Below, piece by piece: positions 24,721-35,196 of a DNA stretch of 64,000 nucleotides. The notes beneath the pieces were generated by a model. That model was not told the DNA's origin. It saw nothing but the letters and a program-made list of their open reading frames with translations, and did no database searches. A program made the translations under genes and the position numbers. This DNA comes from an uncultured Mycoplasmatota bacterium (GTDB lineage Bacteria; Bacillota_I; Bacilli_A; Izemoplasmatales; Izemoplasmataceae), in contig CAJXVW010000001.1 of assembly GCA_913062645.1 (NCBI GenBank), positions 186,001-250,000 on the forward strand. Reading direction: 5' to 3'. How positions within the stretch are numbered: position 1 is the first letter of the stretch; the number at the start of each line of letters is the position of its first letter.

Positions 24721-26095
24721 ATGCGGGTTCGACCGTAAGGTTGTTGATCCAACGTCCCGAACGAACGCGATGGAACAAAATCAGGAACTTGATGATTTCC
24801 TCAACATTGACAAAGACGACGATCCAGACCAGCGGCAGATTCGTAAAATAAGCCAAGGCGAAGGCCAAGGGGACACCGTAGATCCACAGCACGCCGAGTT
24901 CGGCATACATCGAATATTTGGTGTCGCCGCCGGCACGCAGCGTGCCAACAACGAAAATCGCATTGAGAAATTTGATCGGGGCATAGATCGCATACACGCG
25001 GAGAATCACCGTGACCGTTGATGCTACCTCTGCACTGATCCCGTCGAACAACGGGACGATCACGGGAGCGAGTGCGAAGAGGATGCTGCCGAGCACCAAT
25101 CCGAACACGAGACCCAGCTTGCGGAAGCGTCGTTCCCAGGAACGAGCTGTGGCAAGATCGTTTTCACCCAACTGCTTGCCGAGCATGACGGCTGTGGCGT
25201 TGGCGACGGCAATCGTCGCAACCCAGAACAGTGAATTGATTTGATTGGACAGGTAGATGCTGCCGACTTCCTTGTCGCCAATGAGGCCATAGGCGATCAC
25301 GTACATCGTCATTGCCAGACCCCAAAAACTTTCATTGATGACGACCGGCAGAACGGTTTTGAACAATTTCCGTAGAAACGCGGTTGTGATGGTTCGATAG
25401 TGGCGAAGTTGGACGCGCAGTTCCGGACTTCGATTGAAACAGAGATAGAGGATGGATGCCAGTGCCATGGTCGCACTCGATATCATTGTTGCCGTCGCAG
25501 CACCGCTAACGCCCATCTCCGGAAATCCCCAACGGCCGTGGATCAGCACGTAGTTGAGTCCGGTGTTTAGTACGATGCCACCGGCTTGAATGATGCTGAC
25601 GACGATTACTTTCTGCACGCTTCTGGCAAGCATGCTGATGGAGAACGCGATGGTCGAAGACAAAAACGCAAAACTGGCGATCGTAACGTAGTCGATGCCA
25701 AGATTGATGACGTTCTGATTTGGTGATTCGCTCATGTTGAACAGACTGATGATTTGTCGGGGGACAAGTTGGGCAAGAAACAGAAACACCACTGCAATCG
25801 CCAAACCGCTGGTGATCGCGACCAAGAAAGTCCGCGATATGTTGTCATGTTCGTGCGCTCCATAATACTGTGCGATGAAGATGCCGAAGCCCGACATCAG
25901 ACCGAACTGGATCATGAACAGAACCATCATGAATTGCGATCCGATGCCGACCGCCGCTAGCGCGTCATCGCCTAGGGATGTCACCATGAAGGTATCGACG
26001 ATGCCGAGCAGCGATCCCAATAATTGCGTAAAAAAGATTGGTATTGCCAATCGTAACAACAACTGGTAGAATTGTCTGGGGCTGGTCTCGGTCAT
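24719..26095 (-). CDS. MATE-family efflux transporter
   Basis: A 458-residue, 12-helix multidrug/cation antiporter. Two ATG codons are adjacent; AGGAG is well spaced only for the second (26095). The two-fold MATE pattern is seen: LAIPIFFTQLLGSLLGIVDTFMVTSLGDDALAAVGIG at the start, and LFKTVLPVVINESFWGLAMTMYVIAYGLIGDKEVGSIYLSNQ in the second half. Substrate unknown. Single-gene unit. Confidence 0.93.
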   Translation of the reverse strand: MTETSPRQFYQLLLRLAIPIFFTQLLGSLLGIVDTFMVTSLGDDALAAVGIGSQFMMVLFMIQFGLMSGFGIFIAQYYGAHEHDNISRTFLVAITSGLAIAVVFLFLAQLVPRQIISLFNMSESPNQNVINLGIDYVTIASFAFLSSTIAFSISMLARSVQKVIVVSIIQAGGIVLNTGLNYVLIHGRWGFPEMGVSGAATATMISSATMALASILYLCFNRSPELRVQLRHYRTITTAFLRKLFKTVLPVVINESFWGLAMTMYVIAYGLIGDKEVGSIYLSNQINSLFWVATIAVANATAVMLGKQLGENDLATARSWERRFRKLGLVFGLVLGSILFALAPVIVPLFDGISAEVASTVTVILRVYAIYAPIKFLNAIFVVGTLRAGGDTKYSMYAELGVLWIYGVPLAFALAYFTNLPLVWIVVFVNVEEIIKFLILFHRVRSGRWINNLTVEPA

Positions 26096-26197
26096 CATGG
26101 GCTCCTGGATGGTGAAGTCATAACGCAATCATTATACTGGTTCTGTGTGGAAAAGTCCATCACCAATGACCAAAATCCAATGATTCAACCAAAACCG

Positions 26198-26225
26198 ATG
26201 ACAAACACCATGGATTTGATATAAT
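26198..26225 (+). promoter_or_regulatory. Promoter of guaC
   Basis: ATGACA at 26198-26203, 16-base spacer, then TG-A-TATAAT at 26217-26225. Confidence 0.7.
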
Positions 26226-26254
26226 GAAAGTAGATGACACAAGGAGGTTCCATC

Positions 26255-27328
26255 ATGCGCATGGAAAGTGATATCAAACTCGATTTCAAGGACGTTCTGA
26301 TTCGACCGAAACGCTCCAATCTGAGCAGTCGCAAACAAGTCAGTCTGGAACGGACCTATCATTTCAAACACAGTGGCAGAAGCTGGACCGGCATCCCGAT
26401 CATGGCCGCCAACATGGATGGTGTCGGTACCTTCGGCATTGCCAAAGAGCTGCAGAAGCACAACCTCTTCACCTGCTTGGTGAAGAGCTATGAACCAGAT
26501 GATTTTGATACCACCGAGCTCCATCCCGAGTATGTCGCAATCAGCACCGGCATCGGTAAGAAAGACTACGATCGACTGCGTCGGATTTTGAGTGCCTATC
26601 CGGATTTCCGTTTCATCTGCATCGACGTCGCCAACGGCTATTCCGAAGCGTTCGGTGATTTCGTGGAGAAAGTTCGCAAGGACTATCCCGATCACACGAT
26701 CATCGCCGGCAACGTCGTCACCGCCGACATGACCCAGGAACTGGTGTTGCGTGGTGCCGACATCATCAAAGTCGGCATTGGTCCGGGCAGTGTCTGTACG
26801 ACGCGCATTCAGACCGGCGTCGGGTACCCGCAGTTGTCCGCGATCATGGAATGCGCCGATGCGGCTCATGGACTTGGTGCGCAGATCATCGCCGATGGTG
26901 GATGCACGAGTCCCGGTGATGTCGCCAAGGCGTTTGGCGCGGGAGCCGATTTCGTCATGCTGGGTGGAATGTTCGCGGGACACGACGAGGGCGGCGGCCA
27001 CCTCATCACCGAAACCTACTTGACGGGACGCTACAACGAAGCCAAACAACAACCCGAGTACGACAAGAAGACGTTTGTCGAATTCTATGGCATGTCGAGT
27101 GAGACGGCGATGGACAAGCATCATGGCGGAGTTGCCGATTACCGCAGCAGCGAAGGACGCACCGTGCGGATCCCGTATCGCGGTGAGGTCCAAAGAACGA
27201 TTCAGAACATCCTGGGTGGGCTGCGTTCAACGTGTACGTACGTCGGTGCGCCGACCTTGAAACAACTGTCCAAATGCACGACGTTCGTTCGTGTGACCAA
27301 ACAATACAATGACGTATTCGAGGAATGA
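26255..27328 (+). CDS. guaC: GMP reductase
   Basis: A 357-residue TIM-barrel enzyme of the IMPDH/GMPR family, reducing GMP to IMP with NADPH. AAGGAGG at 26241-26247 supports the ATG at 26255 (a second ATG lies two codons on). Catalytic loop [11 protein letters not shown] near residue 175 contains the active Cys; [18 protein letters not shown] and [33 protein letters not shown] are also seen. There are no CBS domains, and the C-terminal lid fits GuaC rather than IMPDH. Single-gene unit. Confidence 0.96.
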   Translation: MRMESDIKLDFKDVLIRPKRSNLSSRKQVSLERTYHFKHSGRSWTGIPIMAANMDGVGTFGIAKELQKHNLFTCLVKSYEPDDFDTTELHPEYVAISTGIGKKDYDRLRRILSAYPDFRFICIDVANGYSEAFGDFVEKVRKDYPDHTIIAGNVVTADMTQELVLRGADIIKVGIGPGSVCTTRIQTGVGYPQLSAIMECADAAHGLGAQIIADGGCTSPGDVAKAFGAGADFVMLGGMFAGHDEGGGHLITETYLTGRYNEAKQQPEYDKKTFVEFYGMSSETAMDKHHGGVADYRSSEGRTVRIPYRGEVQRTIQNILGGLRSTCTYVGAPTLKQLSKCTTFVRVTKQYNDVFEE

Positions 27329-27355
27329 AACCCGTCGGTTTCATTCTTTTTTTTT
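27323..27355 (+). terminator. Intrinsic terminator after guaC
   Basis: GAATGAAACC/GGTTTCATTC stem, CGTC loop, nine-T run; it overlaps the guaC stop. Confidence 0.92.
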
Positions 27356-27480
27356 GAAATCAATGGAATATTCACAGGTAATTCAAAAGTTTTTAAAATG
27401 CTTGTGATATAATGATTATAAGTATTAGGTGATAAAATAATACATGAATACATATAGGTGTTACTGAAAGGAAGTTGGAT

Positions 27481-30400
27481 ATGCCCACAAACCTAGGATA
27501 TGAAGAACTGACGTTATACTTTAACATCGCGTTCTTCGCCATCATCGGACTTGGTTTTCTGATCGGCTATATCAGGGGGTTCCGGAAGTCACTGTACTCG
27601 TTTATCGTGACATTGATTTTCTACGCCCTCTTTTTTGCTACCATAGAAGCCGTTGTCAACCAGCTGTGGATCACGCCGCTGCCATTCGCGTTCGAACCGC
27701 TTGCGGGAGTTCTACCGGAACTCGCCGGCGTTCAGACAATCGGCGAAGCGGTATTCGAGTTGCTCGAGTCTTATCTTGGTGAAACGCTGGGTGATACGAT
27801 GACCAATGTGCAGTTCGTCGCATTCGTCACCGGCATCGCACAGTTTGTCGTCAAGCTCGTGTACACGATCTTGTACTTCACCGTTGGCCAGCTGATCTAC
27901 AAAATCCTGATGGGAATCATCCGCTTGTTGTTCTTCAGCAAGAACGCCCAGATGGATGCCCACAAGCAGGCCAAGCGCCAAGTCAGGAAGATGAAGCTCA
28001 AAAAACGCGACATCAAGCGAATGAAAAAAGAAGTTCGCATGGAATGGAAGAAGATGTCCCGCAAGGAACGCAAGGCGCGTGACAAAGAACTTCGCAAGTT
28101 CCGCAAGAAAAAACGCAACAAGAAGGAAGTCTTCGACAATCGCGAACTCTTGGATAACCTGAACAAACCCAGCCGTCAACCACTGATGGGCGCACTGTTT
28201 GGTGCGGCCAAAGGTGCCGTCAGCGCATACATCACCCTGATTCTTCTGGGTGGCATGATGAGCATGATGGGCAGTCTCTTGACGGTCTTACCCGAAGACG
28301 ATACGACCGTGACCCGGGAAACGATCGAACAGATCTATCTCATGAACGATCCGATGTATGTCGTCGACAGCGAGCCGTCGTTGCAACCGCTCGCCAGCCC
28401 GTTCGATGTTCCGCCCGAGCTGGAAAGCCAACTCGACATGGCGCGCAACATGGTGGACGCATTCAATGACAACCTGTTTGTCCAAAACGCATCCAGCCTC
28501 ACCTATAATGGTGAGGAATATGGCGCTCCCGTGGAAATGCACTTGTATCTGTTCGACACCGTGTTGTCGTTCAATTTCAACGAGGAGCGAATCATGCTCC
28601 GCAACGAACTCGATGTCATGGGCGACACGGCCGCTGTTCTGATGGACTCCGAGTTCATCGACACCAATGACATCGCCGACATCCAGGCGACTGAAATCGT
28701 CGCCCTGTTTGACACCATATCGCAAAGCAAACTGATTACCAACATTCTGCCGCTCGGCATCGAGATCGGCAGTGAAATGTATGAAACCGACATTGAAGTT
28801 CCCGTTGATGAGCTGTATGAAATCGACTGGGAAAGCGAACTTCAAACGCTCGGTGCCGTCGCCGCCGTCGGCTTTGAACTGATCAACACCGCCGGCATCC
28901 TCAATGACGAAACCGATCTGACGACCGTCACCATCGACGGTACCGACGTGCGCGATCTGTTTGATTCGCTGGCGGACAGCGAGCTGGTGACGCTCGGCGC
29001 TTATGTCGCCGTTGAACCGCTGCTCAGTGAAGCTGGCGGCAACATCAGTGCGATCATCACCGTGCCGACCGATTTGGATTGGGGCGATGAGTTCCGCGCC
29101 TTTGGCGAAGTCGCCGAGTCCGTTCTCAACACCGGCATCACCGTCGGTGATCTGGAAAGTGGCGACCCGACGATTCTGATCGGCGCTTTGGCAGATCTTG
29201 ACTTTACCGTTCTACTCAACTCCAAAATCGTCACCAATGCACTTGTCAATGTCTTCAGCGGCCAGGCCGGCATCGAAGGGCTCGACATGATCGTCGTTCC
29301 CGACGGCATCGACTGGAACGACTTATTCGACGATGACGGCAATCTCGTAAATCCGGGTGAACTGCGCAACATCCTGGAAGCGTTCAACGCCATCACCGAT
29401 GTCGCCGGCGGATTCGATCTGGAGAATCTCGACTTGCAGTTGATTGCCGATTTTGATGAAGAAACCATCGACACCATTTTCGCATCACAGGTCCTTGTCG
29501 CGACAATCAGCACGTTCCTGCTCGACATGGATCTTGGTGATACTCCGTTGCTGATTCCGGACTCGGTATTGGATGAAGACGGGTACATCACCGCAACGGA
29601 ACTGAAGGCGGTGGCCAACTCAGCACGGGTTCTTGTCACCGATCTTGCTTGTGACGAAGGCGACACCGTTTGTGAAGAGACCGGATTCGACATCGCCAAA
29701 GCATTCGATCTGTCCGATACCTCGATCGATACGTTGACGACTTCGGACATCATCGGCGCGACCGTCGGTAATCTGATCATCGACAGCGGCGGTGACATTC
29801 TCACCGTTCCGCCGAGTGCGCTATCCACCATCAGTGTCGACGACGTCGATCAGGATGTCGTCAGCAAACAAGAAATCAAACGCGTTTTCCAAGCCGTCGG
29901 TGTACTTGGATTCACCGATCTCGACAACATGGCGTTCGACGCGTCGATCATTCAGAATCTCGGCCTTGCGGCCGATCCGACGACGTTGGATACCGACAAA
30001 TCGGACAAACTGTTCGCATCGAAAATTGTTCATGCAACCTTGTCCGACATGTTGTTTGAACAGGCAACGGGTGAAACCGCCGTTTTGAATGTACCATTCT
30101 ATGCCTCGGACAACACGACCGAAATCCGTGTCTTCAGCACCGAAGACCAGATCACTTACATCTCACTGGATGAACTGGAGAGCGTGCTTCAGGCATTGCT
30201 GTCGCTCGACATCAGCGACTTTGCCAATGTCGACAGCCTCGACCTTGGTCTGTTGCTTGACAACATCGACAGTTTGCTCGAATCGGCGATACTGCATGCA
30301 ACCATTTCCGAACAGGTCATCGACCTGTCGACCGATACGATTTCACTTCCCTATGTGGATGCGGACACCAATCTCATCCGCTTCCGCGTTGGTGACATCC

Positions 30401-33400
30401 TTGCCGGAACCGATACGGAATACATCGCCAAGACGGAAATTACCGCGGTCCTCGACGCCATGGAAGTGCTTGGCATCACCGAAGACATTAACAGCTTTGA
30501 CGGCAACGTCGACATCGCGTCGATTACTGCCGAAGAAGGCAACATCGCCATTCTCCTCGCGAGTGCGACGATTCACGCCACCATCTCCGATCAACTTCTC
30601 ACGTTGGTAAGCGATGGAACGCTGAGTGTACCGTATGTCGCAGCGAATGACACCGATGTTATCCGCGCTACCGTCGGCAACCCCGGCAAACAGACCGAAT
30701 ACATCGCCAAGACCGAAATCCAGGCCATGATCGACGCCCTCGAAGTGCTCGGCATCACCGAAGACATCAACACCTTCGACGGCAACGTCGACATCGCCTC
30801 GATCACATCCGACCCGGCCAACATCGCCACGCTGCTTGCCAGCGCGACGATCCACGCGACCATTTCCGACCAGTTGTTGCAACTGGAGGATGATGGTACC
30901 CTGGCCGTACCATACGTCAAATCCGATGGCGTTACCGACGTCCGCGTGACCGTGGGACCGGTCGGCAGCGAAACCGAATACATCACGAAATCAGAAATCG
31001 AAGCGATGGTCGATGCCCTTGAAGTGCTCGGCATCACCGAGGACATCAACACCTTCGACGGCAACGTCGACATCGCCTCCATCACATCGACACCAGGTAA
31101 CCTTGACACGTTGCTGCTTTCGGCGACGATTCACGCGACCATTTCCGACCAGTTGCTGCAGCTCGACACCGATGGTACCCTGGCCGTCCCGTTCCTGGCT
31201 GAAGACGACGCCACCGAGATTCGCGTCACGGTAGGTCCGGTCGGATTCGAAACCGAATACATCACCACCGATGAAATCAGTGCCATGGTCGATGCGCTCG
31301 AAGTGCTCGGCATCACCGACGACATCAATAGTTTTGACGGCAACGTCGACATCGCCTCGATCACTTCGACCGAAGGCAACATCGACATCCTGCTGTCAAG
31401 TGCAACGATCCAGGCGACCATTTCCGATCAGTTGTTCCAACTGGATACCGATGGTACGTTGGCGGTTCCGTATTTCGCGGAAGACGGCACTACGGAAATC
31501 CGCATCACCGTAGGTGACGCTCTCGCCGGAACCGATACCGAATACATCCTCGCCACCGAAATCAGTGCGATGGTGGACGCCCTCGAAGTGCTCGGCATCA
31601 CCGAAGACATCAACACCTTCGACGGTAATGTCGACATCGCCTCGATCACATCCGAAGAAGGCAATCTTGCCATTCTGTTGGCGAGCGCCACCATTCAGGC
31701 GACCATCTCCGATCAACTATTGCAACTTGATGTGGATGGCACCCTCGCCGTACCGTTCTTCGCCGAAGACGGCACCACCGAAATCCGCATCACGGTTGGT
31801 GACGCGTTGGCCGGAACCGATACCGAATACATTCTCTCGACCGAAATCACCGCCATGGTGGATGCGCTTGAAGTACTTGGCATTACCGAAGACATCAACA
31901 CCTTCGACGGCAACGTCGACATCGCTTCGATCACATCCGAAGACGGCAACATCGACATTTTGCTTGCCAGTGCGACGATCCAGGCAACGATTTCCGATCA
32001 ACTCCTGCAACTCGATGTGGACGGCACCCTCGCCGTACCGTTCTTCGCCGATGATGACAGCACCGAAATCCGTGTCACCGTTGGCGATGCCTTGGCTGGA
32101 ACCGATACCGAGTACATCATTGCGGTGGAAATCACCGCGCTTGTCGATTCTCTTGAAGTGCTCGGCATCACCGACGACATCAACACCTTCGACGGCAACG
32201 TCGACATCGCATCCATCACCTCCACCGAAGGCAACATCGACATCCTGTTGGCCAGTTCCACCATCCAGGCGACCATCTCGCAACAATTGATCGATCTGGA
32301 CATCGCTGGCACGATTTCCCTTCCGTTCGTGGAAGAGGACGGTCTGACGGCCGTTCGCATCAGCGTTGGCGATGCACTCGCCGGCACCGATACCGAATAC
32401 ATCACCGGTGATGAAATCACCGCGCTCGTCGACGCGCTCGAAGTGCTCGGCATCACCGATGACATCAACACCTTCGACGGCAACGTCGATATCGCCACCG
32501 TAACATCGCAACCTGGCAATGTCGACATCCTGTTGACAAGTTCCACCATTCAGGCGACCATCTCCGAACAGTTGATCGAACTGGACGTTGCCGGTACGCT
32601 TGACGTGCCGTTCCTCGCCGACGACGGAACCACGGACATCCGTGTCACCGTCGGTCCAGGCGGCAGCGAAACCGAATACGTTGTGAAAACCGAAATCAGC
32701 GCCCTTGTCGACGCCCTCGACATTCTCGGTCTGACAACCGGATTCGATACCTTCGACGGCAGCGTCGACATCGCGTCGATCACCGCCGAACCCGGCAATA
32801 CCGCAATCATGCTGGCCAGCGCTTCGATTCAGGCGACGATGTCCAAACAAATCGTTGATCTCGACGTAGCCGGCACCGTGGTCCTGCCGTTCCTCGAAGA
32901 AGACAACGCGACCGCTGTCCGCATCACCGTCGGCAGTGGCGCCACGGAAACGGAATACGTGTCGAAGACCGAACTGGAAGACATCATCAATGCGCTTGAC
33001 GTGCTCGGAATTACGTCGGACGTCAACAGCTTCGACGGCTCCGTCGATCTGAGTGTGCTCGCCACCGGCAGCAACTCCACGATCGTCCTGTCCTCCTCGA
33101 TGATTCAGGCGACCGTCTCCGAACAGGTCATCGATCTCGAGACGACCATCGTCACCACCGAGTTCGTGGTCCCGTATCTGGCGGACAATGACACGACCGA
33201 GGTTCGCTTCACCGTCGGCAGCGGCGCCACCGAAACGGAATACGTGCTCGCGGCGGAACTCGACGCGATGATCGACGGTCTCAACATTCTCGGCATCACC
33301 AACGTCGAAACCTTCGACGGTTCGATCGACCTCACCAACTTCTTTGACGAAACCAACCGCAATACACTTCTCACGTCATCGATCATGCAGGCGACCATTT

Positions 33401-35112
33401 CCGCTCAGTTGATTGATCTTGGCGACAGCGTGCTGCGCGTTCCGGTGCAAAGCATCAGCGCCGTCAACGTTCGCGTGGAAGTCGGCGACGCTCTCAGCGG
33501 CACCGACACCGAATACGTCACCAAAGATGAAATCGGCGCGATGTTCGAAGCGCTTGAAGTACTTGGCTTCAGTGACATCAACGACTTCAGCGGCACCATC
33601 GACCTCAACAACGTCTATGGCGAAACCAACCAAAACATCATTCTCGCCAGCGCCTCGATGCATGCGACGATCTCGAAACAGATCTTCGATCTCGCACCGG
33701 TCACGATTCAAATTCCCACGACCGACATCGACGGCATCAGCATCCAGGCGACCGTCAGTGGTACGAACTTCCTGACGGCCGACGAAATCAAAGGCATGAT
33801 CAATGCGCTCGAAGTGCTCGGTGTTGACAACATCACCACCTTCGACGGCACCTTCAGCCTTGCCAGCCTCAGCACCGGCGCGGCACAGGATACGCTCCTC
33901 TCGAGTGCCTCGATCCATCTCACCGTCACCAACAATCTCACCGGATTCGATGATTCGGTCCTGATCGTCCCGGCTTACAAGCAAGCGGGCGAAACACCGG
34001 GCAACGAAATCAAGCTCACCGTCAGCGGCAGCGAATTCGTCATCAAGGACGAAATCAAGTATCTGATCGACGCCTTCAACATCCTCGGCTTTTCCGACAT
34101 CGGCGGCGCGACGGAAATCAGTCTCTCCGGATTCTTCACCTCCAGCGACGATCTCCTGTTGTCCGCATCGATCCAGGCAACGGTCTCCGACAAGATGCTC
34201 AATGGCACCGGCGGCTCGCTCATCGTACCGGACACCAACGTCAACGATGCCACCACCATCCGCATCGTACAAACCGATGTTACCTACATCGAGGTTGACG
34301 AAATCAAGGCCACCTTGGACGGACTCGAAGCCATGGGTCTCACCGACTTCGGCAGCTTGTCGTTCAATCCGGCCACGATTTTCCTCGCCGACTTCAATGT
34401 GGTGCTCGCCAGCGCCAGCCTGCAGGCGACGATCTCCGACAACATTCTCGATCCGCTCACGTCCGGTGACGAAACGGAAGCGTATGGTACGACCAAACTT
34501 CTGGTTCCGACCTTCTTCCGCGAAGACATCACCGTTGCCAGTGCCAGCTCGAAACACATCGAGAAAACGGAACTGTTCAACCTGCTCACTGCGCTCGACA
34601 CCCTCGGCGTCAGCGACTTCGGAGGACTCAGCGGCAGCGCCGTCACCAGCATGACGGACGCCGATCTCGACACCTTGCTCACCAGCGGATCGATGCACAC
34701 CACGATCGACAACATGCTGCGCGGCAACGGAGCCTTGTCCTTCCCGACCCTCGCCGAAGCGGATCCCGATCCGGATTATCAGACGAACATCCTCACCAAA
34801 GTCGAACTCAAGGCGTTCATCAAAGCGACCAATACCGTCACCACCGGCGGCAGCTTCACGAGCGTCAGCTTCGACCTTACCCTGATGTCCGGTCTCAGCA
34901 CCGCCCAGCGCGAAATCGTCGTCGCATCGATGATCGTCCGCGATACGCTGACACCGTCGATCGAAACGATCGAAGCGGCTGCCTTGATCACGCCGGATCC
35001 ATCCGACGAATACGGCATCACCGCAACCGACTACATGAACGACGACACCGGAACGTTCCTCACCTACGACGACATTCTGCTCATTCTGGAACATTACTAC
35101 CCGGCGCCGTAA
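27481..35112 (+). CDS. Giant CvpA-like membrane protein with long tandem-repeat body
   Basis: A 2543-residue protein; AAAGGAAG at 27467-27474 supports the ATG at 27481 (a TTG lies 6 bases earlier). Residues about 10-60 and 110-150 are hydrophobic, with a CvpA-like start (FIGYIRGFRKSLYSFIV pattern). A strongly basic segment follows (about 155-225, rich in KK/RK), then another membrane segment at about 235-265. Everything after residue ~270 is acidic and Cys-poor. It is built from roughly twenty divergent units of about 90-95 residues, each with the core E-x-x-x-x-x-x-A-L-x-x-L-G-[IF]-x-x-x and LLASATIQATISDQL. No LPXTG or second anchor is seen; the C-terminus is YYPAP. The body is likely extracellular, which is inference. 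Function unknown. Confidence 0.88.
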   Translation: MPTNLGYEELTLYFNIAFFAIIGLGFLIGYIRGFRKSLYSFIVTLIFYALFFATIEAVVNQLWITPLPFAFEPLAGVLPELAGVQTIGEAVFELLESYLGETLGDTMTNVQFVAFVTGIAQFVVKLVYTILYFTVGQLIYKILMGIIRLLFFSKNAQMDAHKQAKRQVRKMKLKKRDIKRMKKEVRMEWKKMSRKERKARDKELRKFRKKKRNKKEVFDNRELLDNLNKPSRQPLMGALFGAAKGAVSAYITLILLGGMMSMMGSLLTVLPEDDTTVTRETIEQIYLMNDPMYVVDSEPSLQPLASPFDVPPELESQLDMARNMVDAFNDNLFVQNASSLTYNGEEYGAPVEMHLYLFDTVLSFNFNEERIMLRNELDVMGDTAAVLMDSEFIDTNDIADIQATEIVALFDTISQSKLITNILPLGIEIGSEMYETDIEVPVDELYEIDWESELQTLGAVAAVGFELINTAGILNDETDLTTVTIDGTDVRDLFDSLADSELVTLGAYVAVEPLLSEAGGNISAIITVPTDLDWGDEFRAFGEVAESVLNTGITVGDLESGDPTILIGALADLDFTVLLNSKIVTNALVNVFSGQAGIEGLDMIVVPDGIDWNDLFDDDGNLVNPGELRNILEAFNAITDVAGGFDLENLDLQLIADFDEETIDTIFASQVLVATISTFLLDMDLGDTPLLIPDSVLDEDGYITATELKAVANSARVLVTDLACDEGDTVCEETGFDIAKAFDLSDTSIDTLTTSDIIGATVGNLIIDSGGDILTVPPSALSTISVDDVDQDVVSKQEIKRVFQAVGVLGFTDLDNMAFDASIIQNLGLAADPTTLDTDKSDKLFASKIVHATLSDMLFEQATGETAVLNVPFYASDNTTEIRVFSTEDQITYISLDELESVLQALLSLDISDFANVDSLDLGLLLDNIDSLLESAILHATISEQVIDLSTDTISLPYVDADTNLIRFRVGDILAGTDTEYIAKTEITAVLDAMEVLGITEDINSFDGNVDIASITAEEGNIAILLASATIHATISDQLLTLVSDGTLSVPYVAANDTDVIRATVGNPGKQTEYIAKTEIQAMIDALEVLGITEDINTFDGNVDIASITSDPANIATLLASATIHATISDQLLQLEDDGTLAVPYVKSDGVTDVRVTVGPVGSETEYITKSEIEAMVDALEVLGITEDINTFDGNVDIASITSTPGNLDTLLLSATIHATISDQLLQLDTDGTLAVPFLAEDDATEIRVTVGPVGFETEYITTDEISAMVDALEVLGITDDINSFDGNVDIASITSTEGNIDILLSSATIQATISDQLFQLDTDGTLAVPYFAEDGTTEIRITVGDALAGTDTEYILATEISAMVDALEVLGITEDINTFDGNVDIASITSEEGNLAILLASATIQATISDQLLQLDVDGTLAVPFFAEDGTTEIRITVGDALAGTDTEYILSTEITAMVDALEVLGITEDINTFDGNVDIASITSEDGNIDILLASATIQATISDQLLQLDVDGTLAVPFFADDDSTEIRVTVGDALAGTDTEYIIAVEITALVDSLEVLGITDDINTFDGNVDIASITSTEGNIDILLASSTIQATISQQLIDLDIAGTISLPFVEEDGLTAVRISVGDALAGTDTEYITGDEITALVDALEVLGITDDINTFDGNVDIATVTSQPGNVDILLTSSTIQATISEQLIELDVAGTLDVPFLADDGTTDIRVTVGPGGSETEYVVKTEISALVDALDILGLTTGFDTFDGSVDIASITAEPGNTAIMLASASIQATMSKQIVDLDVAGTVVLPFLEEDNATAVRITVGSGATETEYVSKTELEDIINALDVLGITSDVNSFDGSVDLSVLATGSNSTIVLSSSMIQATVSEQVIDLETTIVTTEFVVPYLADNDTTEVRFTVGSGATETEYVLAAELDAMIDGLNILGITNVETFDGSIDLTNFFDETNRNTLLTSSIMQATISAQLIDLGDSVLRVPVQSISAVNVRVEVGDALSGTDTEYVTKDEIGAMFEALEVLGFSDINDFSGTIDLNNVYGETNQNIILASASMHATISKQIFDLAPVTIQIPTTDIDGISIQATVSGTNFLTADEIKGMINALEVLGVDNITTFDGTFSLASLSTGAAQDTLLSSASIHLTVTNNLTGFDDSVLIVPAYKQAGETPGNEIKLTVSGSEFVIKDEIKYLIDAFNILGFSDIGGATEISLSGFFTSSDDLLLSASIQATVSDKMLNGTGGSLIVPDTNVNDATTIRIVQTDVTYIEVDEIKATLDGLEAMGLTDFGSLSFNPATIFLADFNVVLASASLQATISDNILDPLTSGDETEAYGTTKLLVPTFFREDITVASASSKHIEKTELFNLLTALDTLGVSDFGGLSGSAVTSMTDADLDTLLTSGSMHTTIDNMLRGNGALSFPTLAEADPDPDYQTNILTKVELKAFIKATNTVTTGGSFTSVSFDLTLMSGLSTAQREIVVASMIVRDTLTPSIETIEAAALITPDPSDEYGITATDYMNDDTGTFLTYDDILLILEHYYPAP
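30463..32718 (+). repeat. Tandem coding repeats of 279/285 bp
   Basis: Eight in-frame units start at 30463, 30742, 31021, 31300, 31585, 31870, 32155 and 32440. The unit is 279 bp (93 codons) or 285 bp (95 codons), the difference being GSETEY-like versus ALAGTDTEY-like segments. Each contains EVLGIT[ED]DIN[TS]FDGNVDIA. These central copies are highly similar at DNA level; units on either side are recognisable only as protein. Confidence 0.93.
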
Positions 35113-35131
35113 GCACCAACGAAGCAACAAC

Positions 35132-35162
35132 AAAAGGCGACACATCACGTGTCGCCTTTTTT
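35132..35162 (+). terminator. Intrinsic terminator after the giant gene
   Basis: AAAAGGCGACAC stem pairing with GTGTCGCC and T-run; ATCAC loop. Confidence 0.92.
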
Positions 35163-35196
35163 CTGTGTTTGGGATGAAATTACCGCTTAAGTGTAT

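Noticed and set aside
30463-32718. Regularly spaced repeats considered as a CRISPR array
   Set aside because: Period 279/285 bp, fully in frame, with coding variation; no short palindromic repeats or spacers.
33376-35148. Long minus-strand open frame (590 codons) opposite the giant gene
   Set aside because: Repetitive, Gly/Asp/Val-rich antisense of the repeat body; no start context.
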